Assembly (NCBI GenBank): GCA_000444245.1
Contig: ATSW01102361.1
Location: forward strand, 1-21,095
Source: Botryllus schlosseri
Lineage: Eukaryota > Chordata > Ascidiacea > Stolidobranchia > Styelidae
Direction of reading: 5' to 3'
DNA: 21,095 bases
Below, piece after piece: positions 10,501 to 17,032 of this stretch (position 1 is its first letter; every line of letters starts with the position of its first letter). The notes beneath the pieces were generated by a model. That model made no database searches. It was not told where the DNA came from and saw only the letters and a program-made list of their open reading frames with translations. Position numbers and translations under genes: made by a program.

Positions 10501-13500
10501 CCCAGGTGATTATAGGCGAAGAACCACTAAACTAGAAAGATTTTTTTTATTATGCCGTCTCATTGTCTTACAAAATCGTCTACTTTGGGGTCAGCTGCGA
10601 TAGTTATGTATCCATGCTATGCTCTCTCTACAGATACTAATCATCGTTTGAGTCTCCGTTGCTTACCCCGTTGCAAAATTGATGTTTCTCGACACGGCCT
10701 CCATATTCTAGTCACATCATTTCTTGAGGTATCTAGTGGAAAACCATGACCCATGTACAGAAACTTACCATGACTGTTTTCGCATTCCCGCCCAAGGAGT
10801 CTTGTAATAATCTTGTCAGCTTTGAATCTCTGTATGGCACATGCCCTCGTCCGTCGACTAACGCTGATATCACATTTCCTATGGAAAACAGCAATGGTAG
10901 GTCTACCGGGACTGTATGGTCAAGTACCTACACACCCAGTGCTGACAATGACAGGTTGATCTTCGTGGCTTCTTTGAAACGTTCTCCGGAAGATCCCGTC
11001 TTGGACTGAAAAATCAAGGGTTAACCCAACCGAAATTATGGTTTTGAGAAATTATGAAATATAACTGGTGAGAGATGGCAAAATGAGTTTTGCTTGAATA
11101 GTTGATGATAGTAGATTGCTTCTATTTTGGGAAATTCGGACTAATGGGCACGGTTGTAAATTGTAATGATTCGAACCATGACTCGACTCGAGTCTAGATT
11201 TTTTGGTGACTCCACTTGACTCTCAAAATATGGAAAATGACTCGACTTGAGTATATCTGTGTATTGGCTCATTGGTTCAAGTCATAGCCTATGGCTCAAG
11301 ACATAGATGGCCATGAACGACTTTTGATTGTAATTTCGAAAAATATTCAATTTACAACACGATTGGTATTTTATATAGTAGTACTGGAACTTAAAAATGC
11401 AACAAGAAACTGCTAAAAGTCAGGAAAATTACTATATTGTGTATGTGAAGCATTCGATATCACCAAGCAGAGTTTTGAAAAAAATGAATTTAACAATACT
11501 ATAACTAGAAACTAAACAGTCAACCCAATGACTTGGACTCGAGTCATAACATTTTGACTTCAAATCGACCCTCCGCTCGTCGACGTGGACTCGGACTTGA
11601 CTCGATGGTGAATTTGACATGACATGACTTGACTCGAGTCGAGCCAAAACTTTGATAGTGACATTGACTTGTGACTCGGAGTCATGTGACTTGGTTACAA
11701 CCCTGTCTCTAACTTTCTTGTTTTCATTATTATTGATAATCATACAATCAAACCAGAGATGCACTGACTCGGCTTGATACGACTCGACTCGAGTGAGAAC
11801 TATGAAAATGAGATTGACTTGTTACGCTGGAACTCGGTTACAAACCTGTTAAAAAACATCAAAAGCTATTAATTGTGTCTCCGAGATATCCTTTCACAAC
11901 TGAAGAAAATTCAGTAATACGACCCACCGACCATCCCAGAAGATGATCATACAAACCTGTCTTTCGCTACCAGCCAAATCGACAAGATTCAGCTTGCCAA
12001 CTCTTATATGATTTTCGCCATCCAGCCCAGTTTCACTGCACTCGATTGTAATCACAAAAATAGCATGGGATCGGGAACTGAAAAAAGAAACAATAGCCTT
12101 ATATTTTGGCAATACGCACAAATCATCGCAGCAATGTTGTCACATTTCATGGTTTACCACAGGAAAGGAAGCTACTTGAAGAATTAGCCTACATATCTGG
12201 TACAGTGATCAAGTTGAATAGCTCTGCTACTAACACAGTAGTTGCTGAAACATGTTTGAAGCCGCTTACTTTGAAGGGGCATTGCACTCTAAAAATGATG
12301 TGGTCTCAAATTGAAGGGCAAAACGAAAAAATAATTTTGACCGCAGCCATTTTCTTCAGAACGCCACCGTAATGGAGCCGCAATTTATTAAAATTTCCAG
12401 AGTCTTCACGCTCCAGAAGTCACGCAGAGATCGAACTTTATATAGTTGTCAGCCTATGTTATGAAGGAAATATGTCGTACACGCCAAAGTGGTTTAGATA
12501 CCGCGTTCAACAGAAGATGTTGAGTCAGGAGATTTATGTCAAAATCAGGCCTAGTGTATTCTATTTCTTTAGGACAGAAATAGATCATGTCTAAAAATGT
12601 TTTATACATAAACAATGTTTAATACATAAGAATAGGACTACTGAGCATGAAGATTTTTGATTGAAATACACATTAACAGGTGTACCTGTGTTCGTTCATG
12701 TCGGTTGCGCCAACAGACCGATTCTGATTTCCCACATTCATAACGTGCTCAATTTCTTTCACAGATTTCGTCACAAACGAGAGCAGGTCCTTCACGTACA
12801 CACCTACAATATAGTTGCACAGTTTCCATATAGTTTGGTAAGCAAAAGACACAAATTCAGAAATTCAAAACAATATCGATCAAGGCGATGTTTCGGTTTA
12901 AGATAATATTTAAAGAGCTTCTCGGAGGTACAGAACTTCAATATACAATTGAATAGATGAACCTGATTATTTTCGGGTGACACTCGTCAGGGGTAATCGT
13001 CAGCAACTAGGACAGAATTGTAAAGAACATTGTATAATGTATATCAACAATCCTATAACAAAATATGACGTCAGGAGCAGGAACCAAGGCTGTGTCAACA
13101 AAAGGAGTTGGTGTACCATCTACAAATAGTACATTGAACGCTCTCGTATTTGAAATTTCATGCCGGCGACGTCGTATTTTGTGATTCGATTGTTGATATA
13201 CAATGTTCTTTCCAATTCTCTACTAGTTGCTGACGATTACCCCAGACGATTACCCCAGACGAGTGTCAGCCAAAAATATTTCAATACTTTATGAATATAC
13301 TAGGTATTAAATTGTTCAACGTATACCAGTAATAGGAATCAGAATATAAGACTATAATAATGACAACACATCACGACTAGACCCAGACGGATATCGAAAG
13401 TTTTATTTGATACAGATAGGCCTATAAAAGACGTAACACATTTTGCCGATTTCGGCCCGTAAAGTAGATGTTCCGATGATATCTCCACTTAATTCACGCT

Positions 13501-16337
13501 GATTGCAGTGACACAGACAATGCACCAAATGTTGTCATTTATATGTATTGTACGAACATCTTATCTTGAACTATTAAGAGACTGCCTTAGACTGCCTGGA
13601 ATACTCCAGCTGTATTTATACCAAAGTCCTCCAACTGTGACGCATCCCTAAACTAGGATCACACACTTTTCGATGCAGTGATTCATCAACCCATTAACAA
13701 CAAACATGGAAAGTTTCAAACTGCAAACAAGTTATAAGGTTTATAAAACTTTTTTCCGCCGTTCATATAAATAGGAAAAAAGGGGATGGCGGTTGATATA
13801 TACAAGATCATCATTAAAAGTTGCTGTAAATGTCGACACAAGATGGACAATATCAGGATTTTTTGGGAAATTGGATAACTAGTCGATAGATATGCCAGTC
13901 CTGCTGTAATAATGACATGCATAGCAACCCTATTTTGGAAATGCAACAAACCCGTATCTGGCCTTTCTTTCAATTCGAGCCTTTTGGTTTGATCTTTTGC
14001 CAGAAGATCCCGGATTTCTTCCTGATAGATCTCCAAATAAGATGCCCTAACCAGATACTGTTGATCTTGGGTCCGTGCAATGTGTGTGAAGACGTGTTCA
14101 AACGATCGCGGAATAACACCTTTCAAATCCGGATTATTACGAACACCTGCGTGACGAAACGAGTAGTATTCATGCCACCAATATCGACAGTCAATCACTA
14201 AATCATGTTCTAAAAAATTCAGCTGGATTTGACGCTGAGCATAATTGTAAGCTAGTCCTGCTGATGAAATTTAAACTAAAGCCTGAAAACGCATTTTACA
14301 TTCGAATAGACTTGCAAGTTTGACATGATTTCTACTCTTCATGCCTCCCAACATCACCACAGTACAGTAGGCTACATGTTTTGAATTGTAATCCTCTGGA
14401 TCGATCCTTATGTCTTTTTACCAAAACTTTATGGCTATAAGCCAGTGGTTCCCAAACTGTGGTATATGTACCACCATCTTAAGTGGAAGGCTACACGAGT
14501 AACTACATCGAACCTATAAATTTATGAATTGGAAAAATTATTTCGATCAATATTCCTATTTGCTTTGTTATCGAAGTAACGTTGGGTTTTATGGACCCAG
14601 CTACTGAGAATCTTCGATGCAGTAATGACCTGATGGCACAAACAATCTACTATCCAGTCAACTTTGCTATATCAACCAATGTCATTCTAAGAACCTTACC
14701 GTACCTATTCTTATATTCTCTTATCATGTGATATACCGGTAGGTTTAAGAGTATAAATAGTCAAATGTCATACCCTCCATAGTGAAGGTTTTGCCTGTTC
14801 CGGTCTGGCCGTAAGCAAAGATGGTTCCGTTGAAGCCGTTCAGCACACTGTCAATGAGGTCCCGAAACGTTTCTTCAAATAGTTCAATCTGCTTGGAATC
14901 CCAGTTATACACTGCATCGAATGTGAAGTTCCTGGGAGGTTCCAATGAAGCTGAAATTAATGAATCAAGCGGTCAATGGTAGGGCTGGGCAAAATCGAGT
15001 ACCTGAGTGATTCGATGCTGAATCCCGTATTACGCTTCGAGTCGAGTATTCGAGTATCACTCATTATGACGTCACAACAGAATGTACTATGTCAAAGTTC
15101 ACATATGTAACTTTTCTGAAACCACAAAGAGGATAATGCCTGCTATCCGTCACATTAAAGATACTTTGGTATCTTTTCTACCATACCGATTGCATTGCAC
15201 TTCTTGACAATATTGTGGGATGATCATGACTTTGGAAATGTGTTATTCCCAGTAACATTCGTTTTTCATGAAAAACTTGATTTTAACGAAATCTGGCCCC
15301 ATGAAGAATCCCAGTAGTTACATCACGTATTATGGTACAAATAATCAAAATCTGTTGTAGTACAATGAAAGATACTTTCCTACATTCTCGGGTACAAAGT
15401 GTCTGTCCTTACCAAGTAGCTTGCTAAGAATGGAGTTATAACGTTCAGCAATTTTAGTTCTGGACATAGTTGTGCATTTGAAAATTCAGTAGTTTGTGCA
15501 AATCTGGTGGTCACAATCGTTGACATTTCTGAAAGTTACAGTAAAAACAAATTGGACAAATTTGGTCTCAATGTCTTGAATCGTGATTTTAGAAAAAAAG
15601 TCATAAAAACCTATTAGTCTTACCAAGTACTTTCTGTCTCAAAATTAAGACCCAATTTGATAGAAAATAGCAGCAGTGCTGTGTGGGCAGCCTTTTCAGC
15701 TAAAGCATCAAAAATTGTCTCAATAAGCTCTAGCTGTGTCTTGCGTTCTTATCTCATGACAACTTTCCGGTCTTAGTTTTCAGAGCAGGGCCATAACGTT
15801 TCTTGGTTAGCAAAATTTGTCTTGAAAACAAGACTAAATAACCGAAGCATCAAAAAATGTCTATAATAAGCACAATGTGTCTTATGCAATACGTTTTATA
15901 GGTTTTATTTTGAAGACCGAATAATCGTGACAATTCTACATGGCCTTAAAAAGCTGAAACAATCTTAAATTTAAGACCTCACTACATGATTAGGACTAAA
16001 ATTCCTGAAAATAAAACAAATCATTCAATGTCTTAAATTTGAGTCCAAATTTGTCTAATTTTTTCGTAGTGAAGGCCTATGGAGCAGGTATATTGACATT
16101 TTTAAATTGGAAAAAATTACAGGCAACGGTAGGCCTACCTCTAAATTTCAATACAATTTCAATATGTACGCCTATGAACACATAGATCGCGTTACCTTTT
16201 GGGTTTCTGATCAGCACCTGGCCAGACTTTATGTCCATGTCCACCACTCTCTCGTGGTTTGCTGCAATTTCTTTCCCATTGAGAGGTCGGCATCGGACAA
16301 CAACTTTAACAGATTCTGCACTTTTGGTTTTTGACAT
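1407..16337 (-). CDS. KIF3B: KIF3B (kinesin-II 95 kDa-type motor subunit), 14 exons, 3' end missing
   Basis: This is an N-terminal motor kinesin of the kinesin-2 family. By family knowledge it pairs with KIF3A, binds KAP3 and carries intraflagellar-transport cargo towards microtubule plus ends in cilia. The joined exons give 671 codons in one continuous frame. In order they show the start [18 protein letters not shown], the P-loop [16 protein letters not shown] (switch I), DLAGSE (switch II), [17 protein letters not shown], the neck [15 protein letters not shown], a charged linker, a coiled coil and the tail motif [15 protein letters not shown]3B rather than KIF3A is indicated by [22 protein letters not shown] and the ELDMP tail. 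The start has A at -3. About 70 C-terminal residues and the stop are not found. Assignment is from remembered family sequences, with no search run. Confidence 0.97.
1612..1930. repeat. GACTCGAGTC-rich repeat
   Basis: Short blocks of GACTCGA, ACTCGAGTCA and GACTCGGACTC recur irregularly across this part of intron 13. The same texture occurs at 11149-11848 and briefly at 7145 and 15036. It looks like a diverged member of one non-coding DNA transposon family. Clear ends were not found at this locus. Confidence 0.6.
1995..2337. mobile_element. 343 bp hAT-type MITE, complete
   Basis: The termini are CAGTGGTTCCCAAC and GTTGGGAACCACTG. They are flanked by a perfect 8 bp duplication ATCTAGAC (1987-1994 and 2338-2345). 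The 8 bp duplication and CAGTG ends indicate the hAT superfamily. The interior has repeated ATCGCCCC(C) motifs, including TGACGCGTCATCGCCCC, and no transposase. The same family lies at 16498-16807 in the opposite orientation. Confidence 0.93.
2820..2997. mobile_element. 178 bp hairpin MITE (CAATTGG family), interior lost
   Basis: The inverted arms start CAATTGGATAGTA on the left and end TACCATTTAATTG on the right. Both arms carry GACACTCGTCAGGGGTAA or its complement with few mismatches, separated by about 20-30 bases. The full version (12946-13314) has a longer middle, so here the centre is deleted and a near-perfect hairpin remains. The right end is only 21 bases from KIF3B exon 13. Confidence 0.85.
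3019..3155 (-). CDS. KIF3B: KIF3B exon 13 (tail start)
   Basis: The exon has 137 nt, with acceptor tttacag|CTTTC and donor CGAAAA|gtacgg. It encodes [20 protein letters not shown], then [20 protein letters not shown] and [13 protein letters not shown] and FDE(D/E)(D/E) mark the end of the coiled coil and start of the globular tail in KIF3B. Confidence 0.95.
3156..3834. other. KIF3B intron 12: nothing recognised
   Basis: GT-AG intron of 679 nt. I see no repeat ends, coding motif or RNA gene in it. Confidence 0.6.
3835..3930 (-). CDS. KIF3B: KIF3B exon 12 (coiled coil, part 3)
   Basis: The exon has 96 nt (32 codons, phase 0), with acceptor attttcag|CTGTA and donor CTGGAG|gtttgt. It encodes [20 protein letters not shown] and then [12 protein letters not shown]. 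It aligns without gaps to the LFSKLQAVKAEI... segment of vertebrate KIF3B but is one of the more divergent exons. Confidence 0.92.
3931..4361. other. KIF3B intron 11, 5'-distal part: nothing recognised
   Basis: AT-rich intron sequence before the transposon-bearing part. No feature can be supported. Confidence 0.55.
4362..4545. mobile_element. Half of a CAATTGG-family MITE (right half)
   Basis: It begins with an internal segment (TAGTACATTGAA) also present near the middle of the complete copy at 12946-13314. It continues through TTGTTGATATACAATG and CTACTAGTTGC to AGCCAAAAATATTTGGG. The outermost bases of the right end are missing. Confidence 0.75.
4578..4740. mobile_element. Half of a CAATTGG-family MITE (left half)
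   Basis: It starts CAATTGGATAGTAAATTCAT and runs through CTCATCAGGGGTAAGCGTC and GAGAATTGGAAAGAACATTG to TATGACGTCACC. It stops before the middle of the element. It follows the right half at 4362-4545 by about 30 bases, so the order is right half then left half, the reverse of one intact copy. Confidence 0.75.
4812..5524. mobile_element. 713 bp hAT-type non-autonomous element, complete ends
   Basis: The termini are CAGGGCTGGCCAACC (left) and GGCTGGCCGGCCCTG (right), flanked by a perfect 8 bp duplication GCATAGGA (4804-4811 and 5525-5532). A secondary motif GGGCCAC recurs near both ends. There is no transposase frame. CAGGGCTGGCCAAC-like ends are typical of hAT elements in many animals. Confidence 0.93.
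5705..5929 (-). CDS. KIF3B: KIF3B exon 11 (coiled coil, part 2)
   Basis: The exon has 225 nt (75 codons, phase 0 at both ends), with acceptor tctacag|GCAATG and donor AAAAAG|gtggtg. It encodes [20 protein letters not shown], a charged heptad-rich segment, and then [16 protein letters not shown]. The ends match the KIF3B strings AMESKLLVGG, VDHTNEQ and [15 protein letters not shown]. Confidence 0.96.
5930..6836. other. KIF3B intron 10: nothing recognised
   Basis: GT-AG intron of 907 nt. I see no terminal repeats, coding motifs or RNA gene. Confidence 0.55.
6837..7009 (-). CDS. KIF3B: KIF3B exon 10 (coiled coil, part 1)
   Basis: The exon has 173 nt and begins after the acceptor accgaaag|GTAGCC, which is the weakest of the set (purine-rich before AG) but fits the phase. 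The donor is ATCAAG|gtgacc. It encodes [20 protein letters not shown], a Lys/Glu/Gln-rich helix, and ends [12 protein letters not shown] joins AMESKLL of exon 11, as in the family. Confidence 0.93.
7010..7879. other. KIF3B intron 9: little recognised
   Basis: GT-AG intron of 870 nt. It has one short CTGACTCGAGTCA block near 7143 like the GACTCGAGTC repeats elsewhere. Nothing else can be supported. Confidence 0.5.
7880..7986 (-). CDS. KIF3B: KIF3B exon 9 (charged linker)
   Basis: The exon has 107 nt, with acceptor gttcag|ATTAAAA and donor GACGAAG|gtaaag. It encodes [20 protein letters not shown] followed by an acidic run ([14 protein letters not shown]). KIF3B is known for a basic patch followed by an acidic patch after the neck, with KIF3A reversed, thought to help heterodimer pairing. 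The order is kept but both patches are shorter than in human KIF3B. Confidence 0.93.
8150..9180 (-). mobile_element. 5'-truncated LINE remnant (reverse transcriptase C-terminus and 3' UTR)
   Basis: Three pieces in sequence resemble the C-terminal part of non-LTR reverse transcriptase proteins: [14 protein letters not shown] with [14 protein letters not shown] (about 9120-9010), then [20 protein letters not shown] (about 8965-8900), then AVWNSIS (about 8750). The reading moves frame near 8975 and again around 8700, and a TGA lies at 8756-8758 just before RAVWN, so the copy is dead. The upstream polymerase and endonuclease are missing, which is typical 5' truncation. The TTTGTGTTTGGAAATGTATAA stretch towards 8150 is taken as the 3' UTR. 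The clade (CR1, L2 or Jockey-like) is not settled. Confidence 0.8.
8365..8625 (+). mobile_element. SINE body, headless copy, antisense within the LINE
   Basis: This block is the close counterpart of the body of the SINE at 17854-18183, starting at GTCAGACCAAAGACC and ending AATAAACTACGTCCTTTT. The tRNA-like head is missing here. It lies between the LINE coding remnant and its presumed 3' UTR, in the opposite orientation to the LINE. Either a 5'-truncated SINE inserted there, or the block is LINE sequence captured by the SINE. Confidence 0.75.
9470..9621 (-). CDS. KIF3B: KIF3B exon 8 (end of motor and neck)
   Basis: The exon has 152 nt, with acceptor aactcag|GTCGC and donor TTGCGAG|gtgaga. 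It encodes [20 protein letters not shown], then [20 protein letters not shown] and [10 protein letters not shown]. This is the final motor helix and the neck linker with the start of the neck, highly conserved in kinesin-2. Confidence 0.97.
9833..10363. mobile_element. 531 bp foldback (long inverted repeat) element
   Basis: The arms are about 250 bases each (9833-10084 and 10112-10363) and mirror each other at high identity. Paired strings include CACGCTTGCTTGCCCAGAGG, CATAGCTGACGACC and AGTCTGAAAATCGGCATTG with their complements. The spacer is about 27 bases. The outer ends are CCTATGGATGGATACGCAAC and the complement of CCTAGGGATAGATTCGCAAC. Flanks TTAACTAT and TTACTTAT may be a decayed 8 bp duplication. 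There is no coding sequence. It lies in KIF3B intron 7. Confidence 0.9.
10364..10768. other. Rest of KIF3B intron 7 after the foldback: nothing recognised
   Basis: I see no repeat ends or coding motif here. Confidence 0.5.
10769..10878 (-). CDS. KIF3B: KIF3B exon 7 (loop L12 and alpha5)
   Basis: The exon has 110 nt, with acceptor tccatag|GAAAT and donor GTCATG|gtaagt (a strong donor). It encodes [20 protein letters not shown], then [16 protein letters not shown]. Vertebrates read VDGKSTHIPYRDSKL here. This protein has [14 protein letters not shown], one residue shorter and without the Lys-Ser-Thr. Confidence 0.96.
10879..10935 (-). other. KIF3B intron 6, 57 nt
   Basis: This is by far the smallest intron of the gene. 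It begins gtgtgt and ends ttttccatag. It is needed because the in-frame reading meets a stop inside it, and because removing it joins SALG to NVISALVDG exactly as in the family. Its length is a multiple of three but it is not translatable. Confidence 0.92.
10936..11005 (-). CDS. KIF3B: KIF3B exon 6 (70 nt)
   Basis: The exon has acceptor tttttcag|TCCAAG and donor CACTGG|gtgtgt. It encodes [20 protein letters not shown] and then SALG. The family usually reads AKTGAQGERLKEATKIN, so the first seven residues are less conserved. The [15 protein letters not shown] helix (microtubule-facing alpha4) is intact and runs into exon 7 across a 57 nt intron. Confidence 0.93.
11149..11705. mobile_element. 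GACTCGAGTC-rich DNA transposon remnant
   Basis: The left end CACGGTTGTAA and the right end TTACAACCCTG form imperfect inverted termini. The interior is full of GACTCGA/TCGAGTC blocks, including CTCGACTCGAGTC near the left and GACTTGACTCGAGTCGAGCC near the right. No target duplication survives. It is non-coding and occupies most of KIF3B intron 5. Confidence 0.7.
11765..11848. mobile_element. Second right-end copy of the GACTCGAGTC element
   Basis: It repeats the sequence order of the preceding element's right end: ACTCGACTCGAGTGAGA, then ATTGACTTGTTAC, then CTCGGTTACAAACCTG. Only this end is present, about 60 bases after the first element stops. Confidence 0.65.
11957..12077 (-). CDS. KIF3B: KIF3B exon 5 (switch I end, switch II)
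   Basis: The exon has 121 nt, with acceptor tttttcag|TTCCC and donor GACAG|gtttgt. It completes [20 protein letters not shown], then [20 protein letters not shown] and Q. It carries SSRSH of switch I and the DLAGSE of switch II, both intact. It ends in phase 0. Confidence 0.97.
12078..12685. other. KIF3B intron 4: nothing recognised
   Basis: GT-AG intron of 608 nt. No repeat ends, RNA gene or further coding motif can be supported. Confidence 0.55.
12686..12803 (-). CDS. KIF3B: KIF3B exon 4 (start of switch I)
   Basis: The exon has 118 nt, with acceptor attgtag|GTGTG and donor CACAG|gtacac. It encodes [19 protein letters not shown], then [14 protein letters not shown] and DMNEH. The serine of NEHS is split across the intron (AG|T), so switch I is interrupted by intron 4. 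Vertebrate KIF3B has Asn where this protein has the Asp of TDMNEH. This exon has no long open frame of its own and is found by motif and splice phase. Confidence 0.95.
12946..13314. mobile_element. 369 bp CAATTGG-family MITE with long inverted repeats
   Basis: The arms are well over 100 bases. The left has GACACTCGTCAGGGGTAATC, CAGCAACTAG and AAAGAACATTGTATAATGT. The right has the complements, ending GACGAGTGTCAGCCAAAAA. The ends CAATTGAATAG and TATTAAATTG are preceded or followed by TA or TT, so TA target sites (Tc1/mariner-like) are possible but not shown. A 13-base unit GATTACCCCAGAC is duplicated in the right arm (near 13236-13262). It is non-coding and lies in KIF3B intron 3. Confidence 0.85.
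13315..13951. other. Rest of KIF3B intron 3: nothing recognised
   Basis: No repeat ends or coding motif seen. Confidence 0.5.
13952..14146 (-). CDS. KIF3B: KIF3B exon 3
   Basis: The exon has 195 nt, with acceptor cacgcag|GTGTT and donor ATACGG|gtttgt. It completes [20 protein letters not shown] and continues through [20 protein letters not shown] to [10 protein letters not shown]. These strings are nearly identical to vertebrate and sea urchin KIF3B/KRP95 and differ from KIF3A, so they are the strongest support for the paralogue call. Confidence 0.97.
14443..14505. mobile_element. Single hAT-type terminus
   Basis: CAGTGGTTCCCAAACTGTGG followed by TACCACC resembles the left end of hAT (Charlie-like) elements common in animals. 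I found no matching right end before exon 2, so only a fragment is supported. It differs after the first 14 bases from the MITEs at 1995 and 16498. Confidence 0.55.
14774..14950 (-). CDS. KIF3B: KIF3B exon 2 (P-loop exon)
   Basis: The exon has 177 nt, with acceptor tttcag|CTTC and donor GGAGG|gtatga. It encodes [17 protein letters not shown] and then the ATP-binding P-loop region [27 protein letters not shown] is typical of the kinesin-2 family. All catalytic P-loop residues (GQTGTGKT) are intact. Confidence 0.97.
14980..15070. mobile_element. Transposon-end fragment, TAGGGCTGGGC
   Basis: It begins TAGGGCTGGGCAAAATCGAG and continues with CGAGTCGAGTATTCGAGTA blocks. TAGGGCTG(G/T)GC ends followed by TCGA-rich DNA are common in hAT-type elements. 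No opposite end was found. Confidence 0.45.
15255..15455. repeat. Dispersed repeat, copy in KIF3B intron 1
   Basis: This segment matches 19180-19710 in order and orientation. Shared strings include TGTTGTAGTACAA, GAAAGATACTTTCCT and AAGTAGCTTGC. This copy lacks the SINE and the 36 bp insert found in the other, and so serves as an empty-site reference. It shows no coding potential. Confidence 0.85.
15539..16069. mobile_element. 531 bp element with imperfect inverted ends
   Basis: The left end CAGTAAAAACAAATTGGAC and the complement of the right end CTACGAAAAAATTAGAC align, followed by ACAAATTTGG(T/A)CTCAA in both. No target duplication is clear. An internal imperfect duplication is visible: GCATCAAAAAWTGTCT...AATAAGC occurs near 15706 and again near 15846. 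It is non-coding and lies in intron 1, 126 bases from exon 1. Confidence 0.6.
16196..16337 (-). CDS. KIF3B: KIF3B exon 1 (start codon, first motor strand)
   Basis: The exon has 142 nt and ends in phase 1. It encodes residues 1-47, from [20 protein letters not shown] to [18 protein letters not shown] is the conserved first beta strand and nucleotide-base contact of kinesins. The ATG has A at -3. The donor reads AAAAG|gtaacg. The joined residue after NPK becomes Ala, where vertebrates have Gly. Confidence 0.95.
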
Positions 16338-16497
16338 CGTCGCTCAGTCTCTTTTTGCATCAGTCAAAGACAACAGATCCGTATCCACCAAACGTTGGCA
16401 ATTCAAGTTAGCCAGTGTTTCCGTACGTAAGTAACTACCAGGAACAGACCTGCTATTTGTAATGAAAATGAATCAAGTTTATTTTGTTATCCTAGAC
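16338..16497 (-). promoter_or_regulatory. KIF3B 5' leader / proximal promoter (inferred)
   Basis: This is the stretch between the KIF3B start and the first upstream transposon. I see no TATA box and cannot place a transcription start. It holds an out-of-frame ATG (16358-16360) that opens a 43-codon frame overlapping exon 1. The role is inferred from position only. Confidence 0.4.
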
Positions 16498-16807
16498 CAG
16501 TGGTTCCCAACGTGGGCGATTGTGTGGTCTAGGGATGCGAAAATGACGAATGGGGCAATAGGGGGCTAAAATGGACATCGGGGGGCGACTGGGGGCAAAA
16601 ATAGCGAAGGGGGCGATAAAGGGGCGATGACGCGTTAAAACGGCTATAGTGGAGTCAAATCGGAGAAATGACTTCTTTTTTTTTTCAGTCAACCTAACGG
16701 TGATTACAGTTTGTATGCCCATTTTTCGGTTCACAAAATTTAGGGGGCGATGATCGGTGTTGAACTTGAAAAGGGGGCGATGGGTCGAAAAAGGTTGGGA
16801 ACCACTG
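16498..16807. mobile_element. 310 bp hAT-type MITE, complete
   Basis: The termini CAGTGGTTCCCAAC and GTTGGGAACCACTG are flanked by a perfect 8 bp duplication TCCTAGAC (16490-16497 and 16808-16815). It is the same family as 1995-2337, inserted in the opposite orientation and about 160 bases upstream of the KIF3B start codon. The interior is GGGGGCGA-rich and non-coding. Confidence 0.93.
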
Positions 16808-16815
16808 TCCTAGAC

Positions 16816-17032
16816 CATAAATCCGAGAAATATTGAGAATGATATCAAGGCTGCGGCATGAGATAGCAATTAGGGTTGTTCAAAAATTACTTTCTTTCGA
16901 AAAACCCTAATGGCCATACAATTTTTCAACCACAAATCGAAATTTACTAACTAAAGCGCTCGATTGTCATGTAGCAGACATATCAGAGAGTGATGTTTCC
17001 ATAATGAACTGAACAGGTCTCTTATTCTATGT
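16816..17032. other. Unassigned spacer upstream of KIF3B
   Basis: No feature can be supported here. Confidence 0.5.

Noticed and set aside
10552-11009. Plus-strand frames of 65 and 87 codons
   Set aside because: The larger one is the antisense of KIF3B exons 6 and 7, and the smaller shows no family resemblance.
11432-11764. 110-codon minus-strand frame
   Set aside because: It consists of the GACTCGAGTC repeat; the low stop count comes from that composition.
12106-12372. 88-codon plus-strand frame in intron 4
   Set aside because: No recognisable motif, lies within an intron of the opposite strand, and its length is expected by chance.
16077-16195. Extension of exon 1 frame past NPK
   Set aside because: The extra residues (GNAIYVFIG...) do not match the family, whereas the gtaacg donor joins cleanly to exon 2.
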